In this document: piece after piece, positions 31,506-42,846 of the stretch
Position numbering within the stretch: the first letter of the stretch is position 1
Layout: every line of letters starts with the position of its first letter
Assembly: GCA_047967505.1 (NCBI GenBank)
Contig: CM106539.1
DNA: 64,000 bases
Source: Dipteris shenzhenensis
Lineage: Eukaryota; Polypodiophyta; Polypodiopsida; Gleicheniales
Reading direction: 5' to 3' (one strand)
Program-made: the position numbers and the translations under genes
Notes under the pieces: model-generated
Seen by the model: the letters and a program-made list of their open reading frames with translations, nothing else
Told to the model about the DNA's origin: nothing
The model's database searches: none

Positions 31506-32770
31506 AGAAAGCTATCGCTAAGTGCATGACGGTTTCTGGATGGGACTGCAAAACGCCGTTAGAGTCAATAAGCTGCCTGACACTCTCTCTACTATGTCTA
31601 GGACCAAGTGTAGAGAAAAAGTGTTTATTGACTCTCCCTCCCATCTGTATCCAAAAGGACTCCCGTGCATGGAAGGCATACTCTACTCTCTGATCAAGCA
31701 AGGTCTGCAAGTGAGCCCTTGCCGCAACAAGGCGCTCCTGTATCCAAGCATCTGATGGTCGTCTCTGCTCCTCCCTCTGTAGGGTTGCCAACTACCGACG
31801 AATACCGATCTCTCGCCTGAGTACCTCACCTCGCTGAGCACTAGCAACGGAGTGATAAAAGTCGCTGATACTGGCAAGTGCTGTGGCCACATGTGAAGGA
31901 CCCGCCACCCCCCCTGCATATGAGAAACCCAGATCTCCAACACTGCCTCTGTGAGAGTCTCATCCGTGTATAAGGCATCGGGGATCCTGATACTGTGAGA
32001 CCGTCCTCTCAGATGAGGCTCTGAGATGGACAAAATTACTGGAAAATGGTCTGAAGTGGAAACACTAGGTGCAATGCAAACTGTCCCCCCTCTATTAAGA
32101 GCCCAATCACCCACATAGAATCTGTCAATCCGAGCATGGATAGGCATCTGCACCCTATGGTTCGACCAGGAAAACAAAAGTGATTGAGACTGAACAAGAA
32201 ATGCATCATCTGACCAAACATCTCTGCCACTGAACCTGAACAAGAAGGCATCCCAGGCTACTCTCTCAAGGGAGTGGATACCACCTTCTCTGCCCCCTTT
32301 CTTATCAGAAGGTGCCTCAACCACCATGTTGAAGTCACCTCCAATAATCCACGAATCCGCAATGTCAGCCCACGAGAGCAACTCTTTCCAAAACAAAACA
32401 CGGTGCCCTCTGTTGTTCGGAGCATAGAGGTTGAGGAAACCAACCTTACGTCTATCAATCAGAAGTAAAACCCACTGGGCCCTGGTGGGAGTTATGGTAC
32501 CATGTCCGATGACCAGAGGGAGAATAGAATCTAAAACTGAAATGCATGTACCTCCTCTGGTTCCCAAGGCAGGAAGCCAAAAAGTCTGGCCTGAGAGCAG
32601 CTTACCTGACTTGGAGCAATCTCTCTGACATCCAGTTTGTGTTCCTGAAGAAAAAGAATGTCTAGGGAACCACCTAAAACACCTGGATGGAGCTGATTCC
32701 TGATCAGCTGTCTACGACAGCGATGAGGGATGCCGCCCAATCCCTGTATATTCCAACTGGCTATCCTCAT
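31506..32770 (-). pseudogene. LINE-2 ORF2 endonuclease part, nearly intact
   Basis: It starts at ATG 32768-32770 with MRIASWNIQGLGG (catalytic Asn) and FLQEHKLD (catalytic Glu). One frameshift near 32560-32600 leads into the long open piece 31683-32567 with LNLYAPNNRG, IIGGDFNMV, HARIDRFYVGDW and VSTSDHFPV (catalytic Asp-His). The linker with VNKHFFSTLGPRHSRE lies at 31438-31791 in another frame. This nicks target DNA for target-primed reverse transcription. Confidence 0.9.
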
Positions 32771-34030
32771 TGGCGGGAGGAAGTCGGTTGGATTACCTTA
32801 CCCGACCTGGTGGCGGAAAAAGAAACCTCTACCGGAGCATACCTCCTGCCATACACACAAGGTCCAAGGGGGAGGAAAGTCCACAGGTGAGAGAGAGAAG
32901 GATCTCTCAAGAGGGATGCCAATAACTGGCTCTCCAAAAGTAGAGGGTACAAAATCATCATCTGGGAGGCTAAAGAGGTCCCCCAAAGCGGAAAATGAGT
33001 TCCGTTGAGCCAGCCCTGGGGAGGGGGTACGAAGGATTCCTACCGAAGCAGGAAGAGAATGTAAGACCCCCTTCCCTCTGTCCAAAGAGGGAGGCACCTG
33101 TACTGGATCTTGATCAAAAAGTGGTGCGGACAAGGTGCCAACAACTTAGGCTGCTCAGGAAGGTACAGCCTGATCCAAGGGTGGAGTCGAACAAGGCTCC
33201 TGAACACTAGTCTCCTCCCGAGGCTCCAAGGGGGTAGCCTCCGAAGAGGTGAAGGCGTGAACTAAAGTAGAGGACCTAACCGCGATCGGAACCCACCGTG
33301 GGTCAGAGGTGGTGCGGGGTGCCGAAGGGACTCGAGTAGCCCTAGAAGGGGGGGGAGCCCATGTCTGAGGCCGTGTTTGTGGAGCGGTAGGTCCTGCTCC
33401 TGCTCTCTGTCGTAAGCTAGTATGAGCTGGTTGCTTTCTGGGCCTCTTTTTCTTCTTTGGGCAATCTCTGGCGAAGTGCCCCGAGGATCTGCAAATCCTG
33501 CACTGGTCCTGCCGACCTGCAACCTCAAATCTCTGGCGGAAGAAAGACCCATCGGGTCACTGTAGCATGATGTGGTCATATGAAATATTGGGGTCTTGGA
33601 CAATGACCCTAACCCTGGGTACCCCGTCCATCCTGACCACCTCAGCAGCCGAAGAGGGCTCACCAGGGAGAGGGGGGATCTTTGCTACCACACCAAACCT
33701 CTCGCTAATAACTGAAAGAAGCCGATGATAAACTAAGGGAAGACCACGGAACCTGATGAAAACAGAAACCCCCTGCTTGTCCTCTTCAACTGGGTCAAAT
33801 CCCAGTTGAAAAGGAAACAAAAAAATCCTCATGTAGCCTAGAAGTAGAAACCTGGCCTGTAGCAGGTCTCTCGTGATGTCCGAGGAAGCTAGGCACATCT
33901 GAAAGAAACCCCGTCCCAACAAACGAACATCCTTGAGGTGGGGGGTGAGGTCCTGAGGAAGCGCCGCCAGCATCCAATCTCTAGCTTGTGACCTGGAGGG
34001 GTGTGAGCCATGAATGCGTGCGAAGAGAGT
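32771..34030 (-). pseudogene. LINE-2 ORF1 with DUF4283-like domain and zinc knuckle
   Basis: From about 34030 to 33560 the minus strand encodes a DUF4283-like domain (RSQARDWMLAALPQDL, GRGFFQMCL, VFIRFRGLPLVYHRLLSV, FGVVAKIPPLPG). After a frameshift comes the knuckle CRICRSSGHFARDC at about 33467-33508 with a Lys/Arg tail, then a Ser/Pro-rich region and, at 32798-33133, LRTPSPGLAQRNSFSALGD just before ORF2. The family binds nucleic acid in the LINE ribonucleoprotein. Confidence 0.82.
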
Positions 34031-34160
34031 CGTGGAACACTCATGCTCCAAATCCTTTTGCAACTGCTGACCCACTGAAATAAGACTCTTGGTCAGCTTA
34101 GGCACATGTCTCACATGTTTCAAAACAAATGCAGACCCATTTGCAAAAGAATACTGTGAA
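34031..34160 (-). pseudogene. Copia scrap fused in frame to LINE-2 ORF1
   Basis: The minus strand reads SFANGSAFVLKHVRHVPKLT and SLISVGQQLQKD, the segment after the protease in Copia polyproteins. It continues without a stop into the LINE ORF1 domain, so the open frame at 33557-34282 is a chimera of antisense Gypsy, Copia and LINE sequence. Confidence 0.75.
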
Positions 34161-37028
34161 TATGGTTGATGTAGTAGTGGCAGGGAAGGGCAACAATCCC
34201 CATTTGATTGGCGCAGTGTTGGGCGCTGTGAAAGGAAATAAGTGGCAGGTTTATGTAGACTTTCGTCCTTTAATACATGCACTAAGAGGGATCATTTTTC
34301 TTTGCCATTCCAAGATGAAATACAAGACCAAGTAGCAGGCCAAGAGATGTATCCTATATGTGATGGGTATTCTAGGTACTTTCAAATTCGTATTCGGGAG
34401 GAAGATCAAAAGAAAATATCATTTGTCACCGTGGGTAGTTTTTGCTTACAAAGTGATGCCTTTTGGGTTGACCAATGCACCATCTACATTTCAAAGGTTC
34501 ACGAGTCAAGTGCTTGAGCCTTACTTTGGAAAGTTCATAAGGGTGTTTTTGGATGATTTTTGCATTTATTCTTGGCGCATAGATCACATGGAGAAGTTAA
34601 AGATGGCCTTAGCTAGGATTGATGAAGCAAAAGGGCATCTAAATCCTGAAAAAAGTCATTTGGCTCAAACAAAAGTAGTCTTGTTGGGGCATATTGTGTC
34701 TGAAGAAGGCTTGCAAATGGATCCTGAGAAGGTTCAAGCAATCATGGCATTGCCAAGTTCTGAGAGTGTCACTAGTGTTCGTACAATTCTAAGAAAGAGC
34801 AAGTTTTATCAACGCTTTTGTGATGATTTCACAGAGATAGTGCATCTCATGAACTTGTTGACAAGAAAAGGAGTTTCTTTCCAATGGGGTGTGAAGCAAC
34901 AAGAGTCTTTTCAACAACTTAAGGAGGCCATGAGTCAGGGTCCAATATTAAAGCCCCCTGATTGGTCTCAAGACTTTTATGTAAATCCAAGTGTATCTTT
35001 GCATTCAGTTGGTGCTGTATTGCTACAAAAAGGAGAGGCGGGTAGAATGCAACCCATCTATTATGCCAGCCGATAGCTTACAAAGGTGGAAACAAGGTAT
35101 GAAGAAATGGAGTAGCAAGCCCTCTCTTTGGTGTTTTCAGTCAGAAAGTTTCGCTCCTATTTATTACCTTGGCCATTTTTTTCCTTACCTCTCAGTCTGT
35201 ATTAGCATATCTAGTTCGCAAGCCTAATCTTAGGGGGAGATTTGCAAAATGGTTGTCAGAGCTTCAAGAGTTCTCTTTCTCTTTTATCACTGAAAATACC
35301 GCTAGGTCCACTATGGATTTGCTCACAGGACAGCAGGATCTAAGAAAAAAAAAGAAATAAGGAGGACATTAATGATGAAAGGGAGACACCACCACCAACT
35401 TTTGTCTTGTATTTTGATGGGGCTTTTAATCCTTCACGCCAACAAGGAGCCGAGGGGATAGTCTTGATGAATTCTGAAGGTCAAGAGGTGTGGGCAAGAG
35501 AACAAGAGCTTCCAGGTATCACAACTAACAATGCAACTGAGTATAATGCTTTGATTCTTAGTTTGGAGGGTTGTCTTCAGAGTAAGAGGAGATTCTCAGC
35601 TTATTATAAAGCAAATGCAAGGGCATTATAAGACAAAAAGTCCTCGTTTGAAGGAGTTTAATCAAAACGCTATGGCACTATGTAGACAATTTGATTTTTG
35701 TAAGTTTGTTCATATAAACAGAAAAGAAAATCAAAGGGCAGATGAATTAGCTACTCAAGCCATTGTAGTACAAGACCAGGGGTGGTTTCTTTGGTAGACA
35801 CTGGATGGCTAGAACTGCAAGATGTTCAGCAATATGTGGAAGAAGGCATGTTTTCTCGAGAGTTAACTCCACAACAGAAGCAGAGATTGGTAAGGAAGGC
35901 TTGTCCCTATACTATTGTTGATGACATTCTATATAAATTGGGAAAAGACAAGGTGCTTCGTCGGGTGGTCCATCCCATGGAGACTAGGAGAATCCTAGAA
36001 ATGTGTCATGAATGCTCCGGTTATTTTGCTTCAGCGAGTACATCTAGGAGAATTCTTAATGCAGGTTCTTTTTGGCCACGCCTCCATAAGGATGTATATG
36101 AATGGTGTCGAAGTTGTAAAGTATGTCAAAAGTTTGGAAGGTGACAGTTAATTTCTGGGCCCTTGAAGCCTATTCCAGCATATGGACCGTTTGAAAGGTA
36201 GGGATTGGACTTTTTGGGACCACTCCCTCGCTCATGGCCATAGATAAAGTGACTCGGTGGATAGAGGCCAAGGCCATAGTCAATAGCAAGGCAAGCATAG
36301 TTGTAAAATTTCTCTTTGATCAAATTTGTTCATGCTTTGGTTGTCGTTTGGAAATTCTCACTGATGGTGGAGGAACCTCTTTTAGAAATGAACTAATTGA
36401 AGATGTGGTGCATAAGCTAAAGATAAATCATAGCATGTCCACGCCTTACTATCCCCAATGTAATGGCTTGGCTGAGAAAACAAATGGATTGTTGTGCAAT
36501 TCAATGGGAAAGCTTGTAGACACCAAGAAAAGGCATTGCGATAGGCACTTGGCAGAAGTTTTATGGGCTTACAGAACCACACACAAGCTAGCTATTGGGT
36601 TACACCATTTCAACTAGTGTATGGAATAGAAGCCATTTTGCCCATTGAATTGGAGATACATAGTCTTCGCACTGCTGTTGCAAGGAAAGAAGGACAAGAG
36701 GATGCCTATGCTCAACACTTGGTACAACCAAAAACCTTGGATGAATGCAGATTATAGGCCTTATAAAGCTTGGAAGCTTCTCAAAAAAGGCGCAAGGCCT
36801 GTTTTGACACCAAATTATGCAAGAAGAAAGATATTGCAGAAGGAGATTTGGTAATCAAATTTGATAGCCAGACAGACAAGCGGCTAGACAAAAAGTTTAT
36901 TAGGCACCATATCGAGCCAAAAAGAACTTCATGAATGGAACCTATCAGCTTGAGGATGTTGATGGCATGGTGATACCTGGACGCACCAATGAGTATCGCC
37001 TTATATTCTTCTATGTTCAACCACCTTG
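34161..37028 (+). pseudogene. Ty3/Gypsy pol remnant of Tat type with second RNase H
   Basis: The plus strand starts within RT ([55 protein letters not shown]). The usual RNase H follows at about 34900-35330. A second, archaeal/plant-type RNase H is at 35405-35770 (YFDGAFNPSRQQGAEGIVLM, TTNNATEYNALILSLEG, HINRKENQRADELATQAI). The integrase comes next: HHCC region with CRSCKVCQ at 36105-36130, then LTDGGGTSFRNEL and PYYPQCNGLAEKTNG. The tail is PFQLVYGIEAILPIELEI. Several frameshifts and stops separate the parts. A second RNase H of this kind is known from Tat/Ogre elements. LTRs, gag and protease were not found. Confidence 0.87.
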
Positions 37029-38102
37029 AGGGCTAGCAGACCTCTCTCTCATTAGAGAGGATCTGCTGGGAGGGAAAGATGGGACGCCAAAAATTGACAT
37101 TTTTTATTTGGCATTGGTATTGTTTTCTTTTATGTTTGATAAGAGTTTGAGTATCAAGTGATAGCCTAGCGGCTCTCACTTATTTCTATTTTCTAAGATA
37201 TTATATGGGATTGAGAGGTTGAGTGGAATGGATCATTGTAATACCATAGGTATGAATTATAAGTACCTTGGTATGGGGTGAGAGTTATTTGTGTATGGGA
37301 TATTATGGGGTTTTTAGAAAATAAGAAGAGTGAGTCATATAAAGAGGTGGGCTCATGTCCATGTGTTTCAATAATATAAGAGAGGCCACATGCCAAGCGT
37401 GTGGGAGGCATGTGTCTATGGGCTCCATGTGGGGAAACTCTTGACTTTCTCAATATTTTAAGAGTCTTCAGCATCTTTTTATGGGACACATGGCAAGAGT
37501 AGCCAAAAAGGACATGGATGGTAACATACGGACTTATGTGATTGATGGGAAAAGGAATCTAAAGGCAGCAATTGTAAATGGGTGAAGGAGGGTGACAAAA
37601 TCTCTATAAAAAGAGCCGTCCTCTCCCTTGTTTAGGCCTCATGTTGTTGTAGCTCTAGTCTCCTCAAGCGTCTTCCATGAGCCTTCTCTCCCTCTTGTAG
37701 ATATTCTCTTATGTAGACTCTTGCGTCCATCTCTCTCTAGTTCATTCTCTCTCTATGAGTAGTCTTGGAGCTTCTGCTCCCTATTGTACGTATGAAACCT
37801 CTTCTTTTCCCTTGTGTTTGTAGTATTTTGAGTTGCATTGGAGTGGAGTCTCACTCTATTGACAATGAATATCACTTCATATTCTCTCTCTTGAGTCTCT
37901 CTTCTCTTTTCTTTCTTTCAAAGCCTTAAAAGTTCTTTCTATTCGGCCGCTCATTGCACACACATGGTCCATTCATTTCTCGAGCCACCAAGGGAGTTAC
38001 TCACTCTCTTCTAGGCAAAATCTATGAGTGGTGGATTGTTGATGAAGGTGGAGTCTTGAGGGAGCATCCTGTTCAGGCGAAATTAGCATGGGTGGAGGGA
38101 AA
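37029..38102 (+). other. Sequence after Gypsy pol, possible 3' UTR or LTR
   Basis: It begins with a purine-rich stretch (GGGAGGGAAAGATGGGACG, about 37069-37087). A CTATAAAAAGAGCC TATA-like box is near 37602-37615. CT-rich sequence follows at 37640-37960. This would fit an LTR with a promoter, but its partner was not found in the window. Confidence 0.4.
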
Positions 38103-38640
38103 ATTTCATGATAATTTGACCCCCTGTTAGTGTTTTGCTCATAACTTTATGCTCGTTAGTTCGATTTTGATGAAACTTATATCAGCACAAAGCTCTCTTC
38201 AAGGCTTATGTCTCTGTGTTATTAGACCTTGAATCAGATACTACAGCAAAAAGTTATGAGTCTCTGTGTTTGAGTCAGTTTTCATGACAGTTTGAACCCC
38301 CTGTTAGTGTTTCGCTCATAACTTTCCGCTCGTTAGTCTGATTTTGATTAAACTTATATTAGCGTGAAGCTGTCTTTAAGGCACATGTCTCTATGTTATA
38401 AGACCTTGAATTAGATACTATAGAAAAAAGTTACGAGTCTCTGTGTTTGACATTCTATTTTGATGACAACTTTTACCCCCATCTAGTAAACCACCCATAA
38501 CTTTCTGGCTGCTTTTAGTTTCTTATGAAATGTATATCAATGCGAAGCCCATCTCAAGGCACATCTCTATATGTGTTTGAATATCTGGTATCATGTCTTT
38601 ACCAAAAGTTATAGGCCTCTGTGTCTAATGACAGTTTGCA
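38103..38640 (+). repeat. Three tandem repeats of about 175 bp
   Basis: Copies begin near 38103, 38280 and 38457, each with a GAT/CA(A/G)TTTGA-type start, CCC(C)TGTTAGTGTTT, CATAACTTT, GATTTTGATGAAACTTATAT, AAGGC...CATGTCTCT and AAAAGTTATGAGTCTCTGTG. The third copy is more diverged. The array lies downstream of a Tat-type Gypsy, a position where such elements are known to carry tandem repeats. Confidence 0.8.
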
Positions 38641-39089
38641 GAGTGTTTTGAGCTAAGTGTAAAGGTATTTATGAAGGAGGTGCAATGTTTCCTCAGAAGC
38701 TACCCATCCGACCCAATCAGCCCCTTCAAGCTCCTCGATATATATCAGTTCATGTCATCTTTCAACAACGTATCGCTCTTCTCTTTGGCGCAAACCGGCT
38801 TACTGAGATTATGGCCTCTGCTGATCCTTTCCTTCTCCCTATGCTTGAGTACATCACTTGGGATGTTTCCATCTTCATTCTCATCTAAGGGAGGAAAGTA
38901 TGGTGTGGTATCTGGGCATAAAAGCGTATTTTTAATGTCCCTTTGTCAATTATAAATATCTTTTTCACTTAGTTCAAAAGCAGTAGGAAGTGAAGAGGTG
39001 CGTGAAGTTTATCACCCCCAACTTCATGTCACAGTACATAGCACTCCCTCTGAAATTTTGAAAATTTTCAAAATGTCAAAATGGTCTTG
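38641..39089. other. No gene recognised
   Basis: Short open frames (38671-38955) lack recognisable motifs or consistent composition. Nothing further is seen here. Confidence 0.5.
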
Positions 39090-39137
39090 TTGTTATGAAA
39101 GAGAAAGTATCATGTAGCTTACACACAACAACACACA

Positions 39138-39174
<37 letters not shown>

Positions 39175-39373
39175 GGGAGGGAGCCACCTTCTTCTTCTAG
39201 TGAGCTCAAAATTACAAAACTAAGTGTGCTTTATATACAGGGGCACTAAAAATAACAACACATTTATATCTATGAATGCGAAATAAGATAAACTTTGTTC
39301 TCGCTTATTGGTCACACCTTTGTGTCAATGATGAGCTGGCAAATAGAGATGTGTGTCACCGTACATCTCAACA
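39090..39373 (-). repeat. LTR of the decayed Copia
   Basis: It ends ATCTCAACA at 39373 next to a purine tract (TTAAGGGAGAG, minus strand, 39374-39384), as in the 3' LTR of Copia-1. The outer boundary near 39090 is uncertain. It contains the AC/AG microsatellite at 39121-39178. Confidence 0.6.
39121..39178. repeat. (AC)n(AG)n microsatellite
   Basis: A compound dinucleotide run: mostly AC to about 39155, then AG to about 39174, ending in GGGG. Confidence 0.95.
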
Positions 39374-40960
39374 CTCTCCCTTAAGTTCAAGTCATGAGGA
39401 AGGTGAGTACTTGAGCTTGTACGACTCAAGCAATGTACTCCCATAAACTAGTAGAAGTAATCAAGCTTTTATGGGGCAATGCCTTCATAAAAATGTGTAC
39501 AATTTGCTCCTTGGTTGACACATGCTGCAAATCTACCTTTCCGTTGAGAATCTTCTCTCAAATGAAATAGTATCGGACCTATATTTGTAGGAGCATAAAA
39601 GAAGATTATTAGCCGGCATGATGCAACTATACTATCTAGTATCAAATCCACCACATCATAACAGACTACAGAACCAGATGGCCTCACATGCCGCAATTGC
39701 CGCCTCTCTGTACTCTCCTCTATCGAAGACAATGCAATGGTCGGCTGTTTCTTGATACTATATCCCCTATGAGACTGAACACCTATCTTGATGTGGATCT
39801 TTTGTCATTTGTACTACGTGTCCAATCGGCATTTGTGCATACATAAAGCTCAACCTCTACATTAGCCTTGTAGTGCAACCCACATCATGCAAGTGTGGCA
39901 ATTTGAGTGTATGCTAAATTAATTCACCAATCCAACTACCAAATTGAGATCCGGTCTAGCAATGGTGAGATAAGAGAACCCACCATTTGCATGTACATTC
40001 GAGTATCCTTGATCTCATTATCCATATTTATTATCCTCATATGTAGATCCAAAGGAATAGACATAAGCTTACATACAATCATGCCATACTTTGCCAACAT
40101 GTCTAATGCATATTGATGCTACAATATCCCTACGTCATCACCTTTGCTGATCTCTATGCCAAGAAAAAATGTAGCCCTCAAAGATCCTCCATCTCAATCT
40201 GAGCCTGCAATTTTGCTTTTACTAATGATAAGCACCTTCTCACTCCTCGGTACCAATACAAAGAGGAATGAATTTGCCAGACATGGATAATAGCATAATT
40301 GCTATTGCAAATACGGCTATGCCATGCTCGCATTGCCTACTTTAGTCCATATAATACCTTTTGCAATATACGTCTATGCCATGCTCGCACCGCCTACTTT
40401 AGTCCACATATTGCCTTTAAACTATTCGGTATCTCTCATCCTCATAACTAGGTGGTGGTTGCATGTAAAACTGGTCATTAGCTCACCATTCAAGAACACA
40501 TTCTTGATATATATTTGGTGCATTCCCAACCATTAGCCATAGCTAATCCACCATCTAAATTGTTACCATTTGACCACTGGTTTGAAGGTCTCTTCATAAT
40601 CAATGCCATATTGTTAAGGGTACTCTTTAGCAACCAAATGGGCGTTGTACCTACTCATACTACCATCCACATTATGCTTCATCTTCTAGACCTATTCGCA
40701 ACCTATGGCATGCTTACCTGGAGGTAATTCAATAAGAGGCTGTATTCCTTGCTCTTTTAGTGCATCCATCTCATCATTCATAGCCTGTAACCATTGCCGA
40801 TTTTGAACCACGGCCTTAAACCTTTTTTACTCTCTTGCTTGCAATGCTCATGTCATATAAGCATGATATACTACTAGAAACCCATCATACATGAGCCTAT
40901 TGACTGTATATCATCTTTGAAATTGTTGCCCAAGTCTTCGAAACTATTTCCCAAGTCTTC
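39374..40960 (-). pseudogene. Decayed Copia RT and RNase H
   Basis: On the minus strand short collinear matches to Copia-1 appear in shifting frames. They include RNase H fragments near 39470-39750, the segment equal to LDMLSKYGM...K at about 40070-40110, an equivalent of GIDYEETF at about 40590-40610, and the equivalent of the WVYK...DGS...RYKA region near 40650-40700. Many stops and indels are present. The 5' part and second LTR are missing. Confidence 0.7.
40316..40433. repeat. Tandem duplication of 59 bp
   Basis: Two copies of a segment containing CTATGCCATGCTCGCA and CCTACTTTAGTCCA, inside the decayed Copia and meeting near 40374. Confidence 0.75.
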
Positions 40961-41000
40961 GAAATAGTTGCCCAGGTCTTCAAAAGAGTTTCCTAGGTTG
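40914..41000. repeat. Four tandem units of about 25 bp
   Basis: The unit TTGCCCAAGTCTTCGAAA recurs with small changes (TTCCCAAG, TTGCCCAGG, TTTCCTAGG), adjoining the Copia remnant. Confidence 0.75.
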
Positions 41001-42505
41001 GGCACTTATCCAGGACCAATAGCTTGGGCACGTGGGCCTACTATGAGAAGGTATAATATGGCATATCACCATGAATACCTCGAACTGTCATAATTGGATA
41101 ACACAAGTGCCATTGACCAAACATGGAAAATCGACGACAGAAGTGGAGCCACAAGAAGCCAATGCAAAGATAGGGAGTAGCATCATGCCTTACAGCTAGA
41201 TGGACCCAAGCAATTTGTAAAAAGAGAGGATAGATTGGTAGGAGAAATAGGGTTGGACCTCCCTTTAAGAGGCGCTATGTATAAAAGGATGAAAGTTTGA
41301 ATTTGGTCTTCAGTTTGTAACCTTGCAAGTTTGAGGAATACAAGCTATCTCTTTTTTAAAAGTATTGTTTATGTTCTTCTTCCTCTTGCCTTTGTGGATG
41401 CATCTTACCCCCTTTTCCTCTCTTACTATATGCTTCCCACTCCCCTTCCCTCTTCTTCTTCCACTCCGTCTCCCCTCTCCCTCTCTTCTCTCCCCTTCTT
41501 CTCTTGAGCATTCACATTGCTACAACTTCAAAAGCCATTGGCATAATACTCTTAGACCACATGTGCTTCCACAAGGAGTAGCTTGGGAGGAGGCTTCATC
41601 GGCATTCCTTCAAGATCCCCACAACATGTGAGTCACAGCCTATTGCCAGCGGGGAGTTCAAGGTATGCTTTTGCTTGCACATGTTTCTTTTGTTCTCCCA
41701 TTGCTAAGAGCTTGGTTTGAGAAAAAGAGGAAAGTGAGAGAGAGGAAGGTACGAAGAAAACGCGAGTTAGTTTGCGTTTATTTTTGAGATTTGAAGGTGT
41801 GCAAATAGAGTAGAAGGAATCATTGCTAAAATTGTATGCAATCCCATCCCTCTAAAAAAGTTGATATGTGATGATTGGGTTGAATTTTCAAGGTATTGGG
41901 AATGACGAGTAGTCCATTTTGGGAAGAAATCACTCTATTTTGCTCCATACTTGCTTGTTTTTTGTTGTTTTGGTTCTTTTTTGTTGCTTCATGTTGTTTA
42001 GTAGGCAGAGTAGTTAGAAAAGTAGTTTCCAAGCACCCCAAACACTACATAGAATCTCCAGAAACTCCAAAAATTCCATCGGCCAGATAGTCTAGGAGAG
42101 ACACACTGCATTAAAAATAATGTAGCCTATGTTGCAATATAATGCTGCACACGGCGGGCTAAAAATCCATTGCATTAAATGTTGATCACGTTGCATTAGC
42201 GTTGACACCCCGTTGGATTAATAATTCGCACTCTGACATGCACTGGCAACCTAACATCTGACAAGATTTGCCAGCTAGCATAATCAATGCACTAAATCTT
42301 GTCCAAAAGAGGAGTCAACTCTAACCAAGCACACACCAGGATAATATCCCAATAGATGGTGTGCTAGCAAGCCATTATACAAAGAGTTAGCAATGCAATG
42401 CACATTGCATTAATAACCCAACGCATGTTGAGTTAATAACCCAACACATGTCAGATTAATTAGTGAATGGTTAACAAAACTTTGTGATTTGAATTTGATC
42501 ATTAA
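41001..42505. other. No gene recognised; CT-rich tract and TTGCATTAA motifs
   Basis: 41375-41515 is strongly CT-rich. 42100-42450 holds repeated short motifs of the TTGCATTAA and AACCCAACGCATG kinds. ORFs here are short and featureless. Confidence 0.5.
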
Positions 42506-42846
42506 GTGATCTTGCATGCTCTGGATCTCCACCAACCACTCAGAATAACTGAATTATCCTTTAAAAAAGTGACACAGGGGTGGGTTACATATCATTTGAT
42601 CGATATGTTCGCAACTCTCTACGAGTCGAAGAACACTCCTAAGATTCTCATACTGAGAAACCAAATCAACCAAAGTTTCCACAACAGTAGTGAAACTGAT
42701 CATGCTTACGTACTCAGGATAAAGGATTACAACAATCAACTCGCAGCAACAGCAAGAGAGACCATGAATCCAGCAGAAATGGTGCAAGTCATCCTAACTG
42801 GACTAGGAGAGAGATATGAGAATCTAGCCCAGAGTATTACCATCTA
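42506..42846 (+). pseudogene. Copia gag fragment (UBN2-type)
   Basis: The frame includes ATLYESKNTPKILILRNQIN, DHAYVLRIKDYNNQLAA and MVQVILTGLGERYENLAQSI, the typical UBN2 pattern of Copia Gag. The stop follows at 42844-42846. No LTR or pol is attached. It is on the plus strand, unlike the Copia remnant to its left. Confidence 0.75.

Larger units (their letters stand above)
30449..34030 (-). mobile_element. LINE-2: L1-type element, ORF1 and ORF2 recognisable
   Basis: The minus strand reads DUF4283-like ORF1 domain, zinc knuckle, Ser/Pro tail, endonuclease and reverse transcriptase, matching LINE-1. It is the least damaged of the three LINEs. Its 3' end is cut shortly after the RT at about 30449, with no tail. 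Its 5' end runs into a Copia scrap near 34030. Loss of the 3' end is not explained by ordinary 5' truncation during insertion and implies later deletion. Confidence 0.9.

Noticed and set aside
38103-38640. CRISPR-like array
   Set aside because: The units are contiguous tandem repeats of about 175 bp without spacers, in a plant nuclear context.
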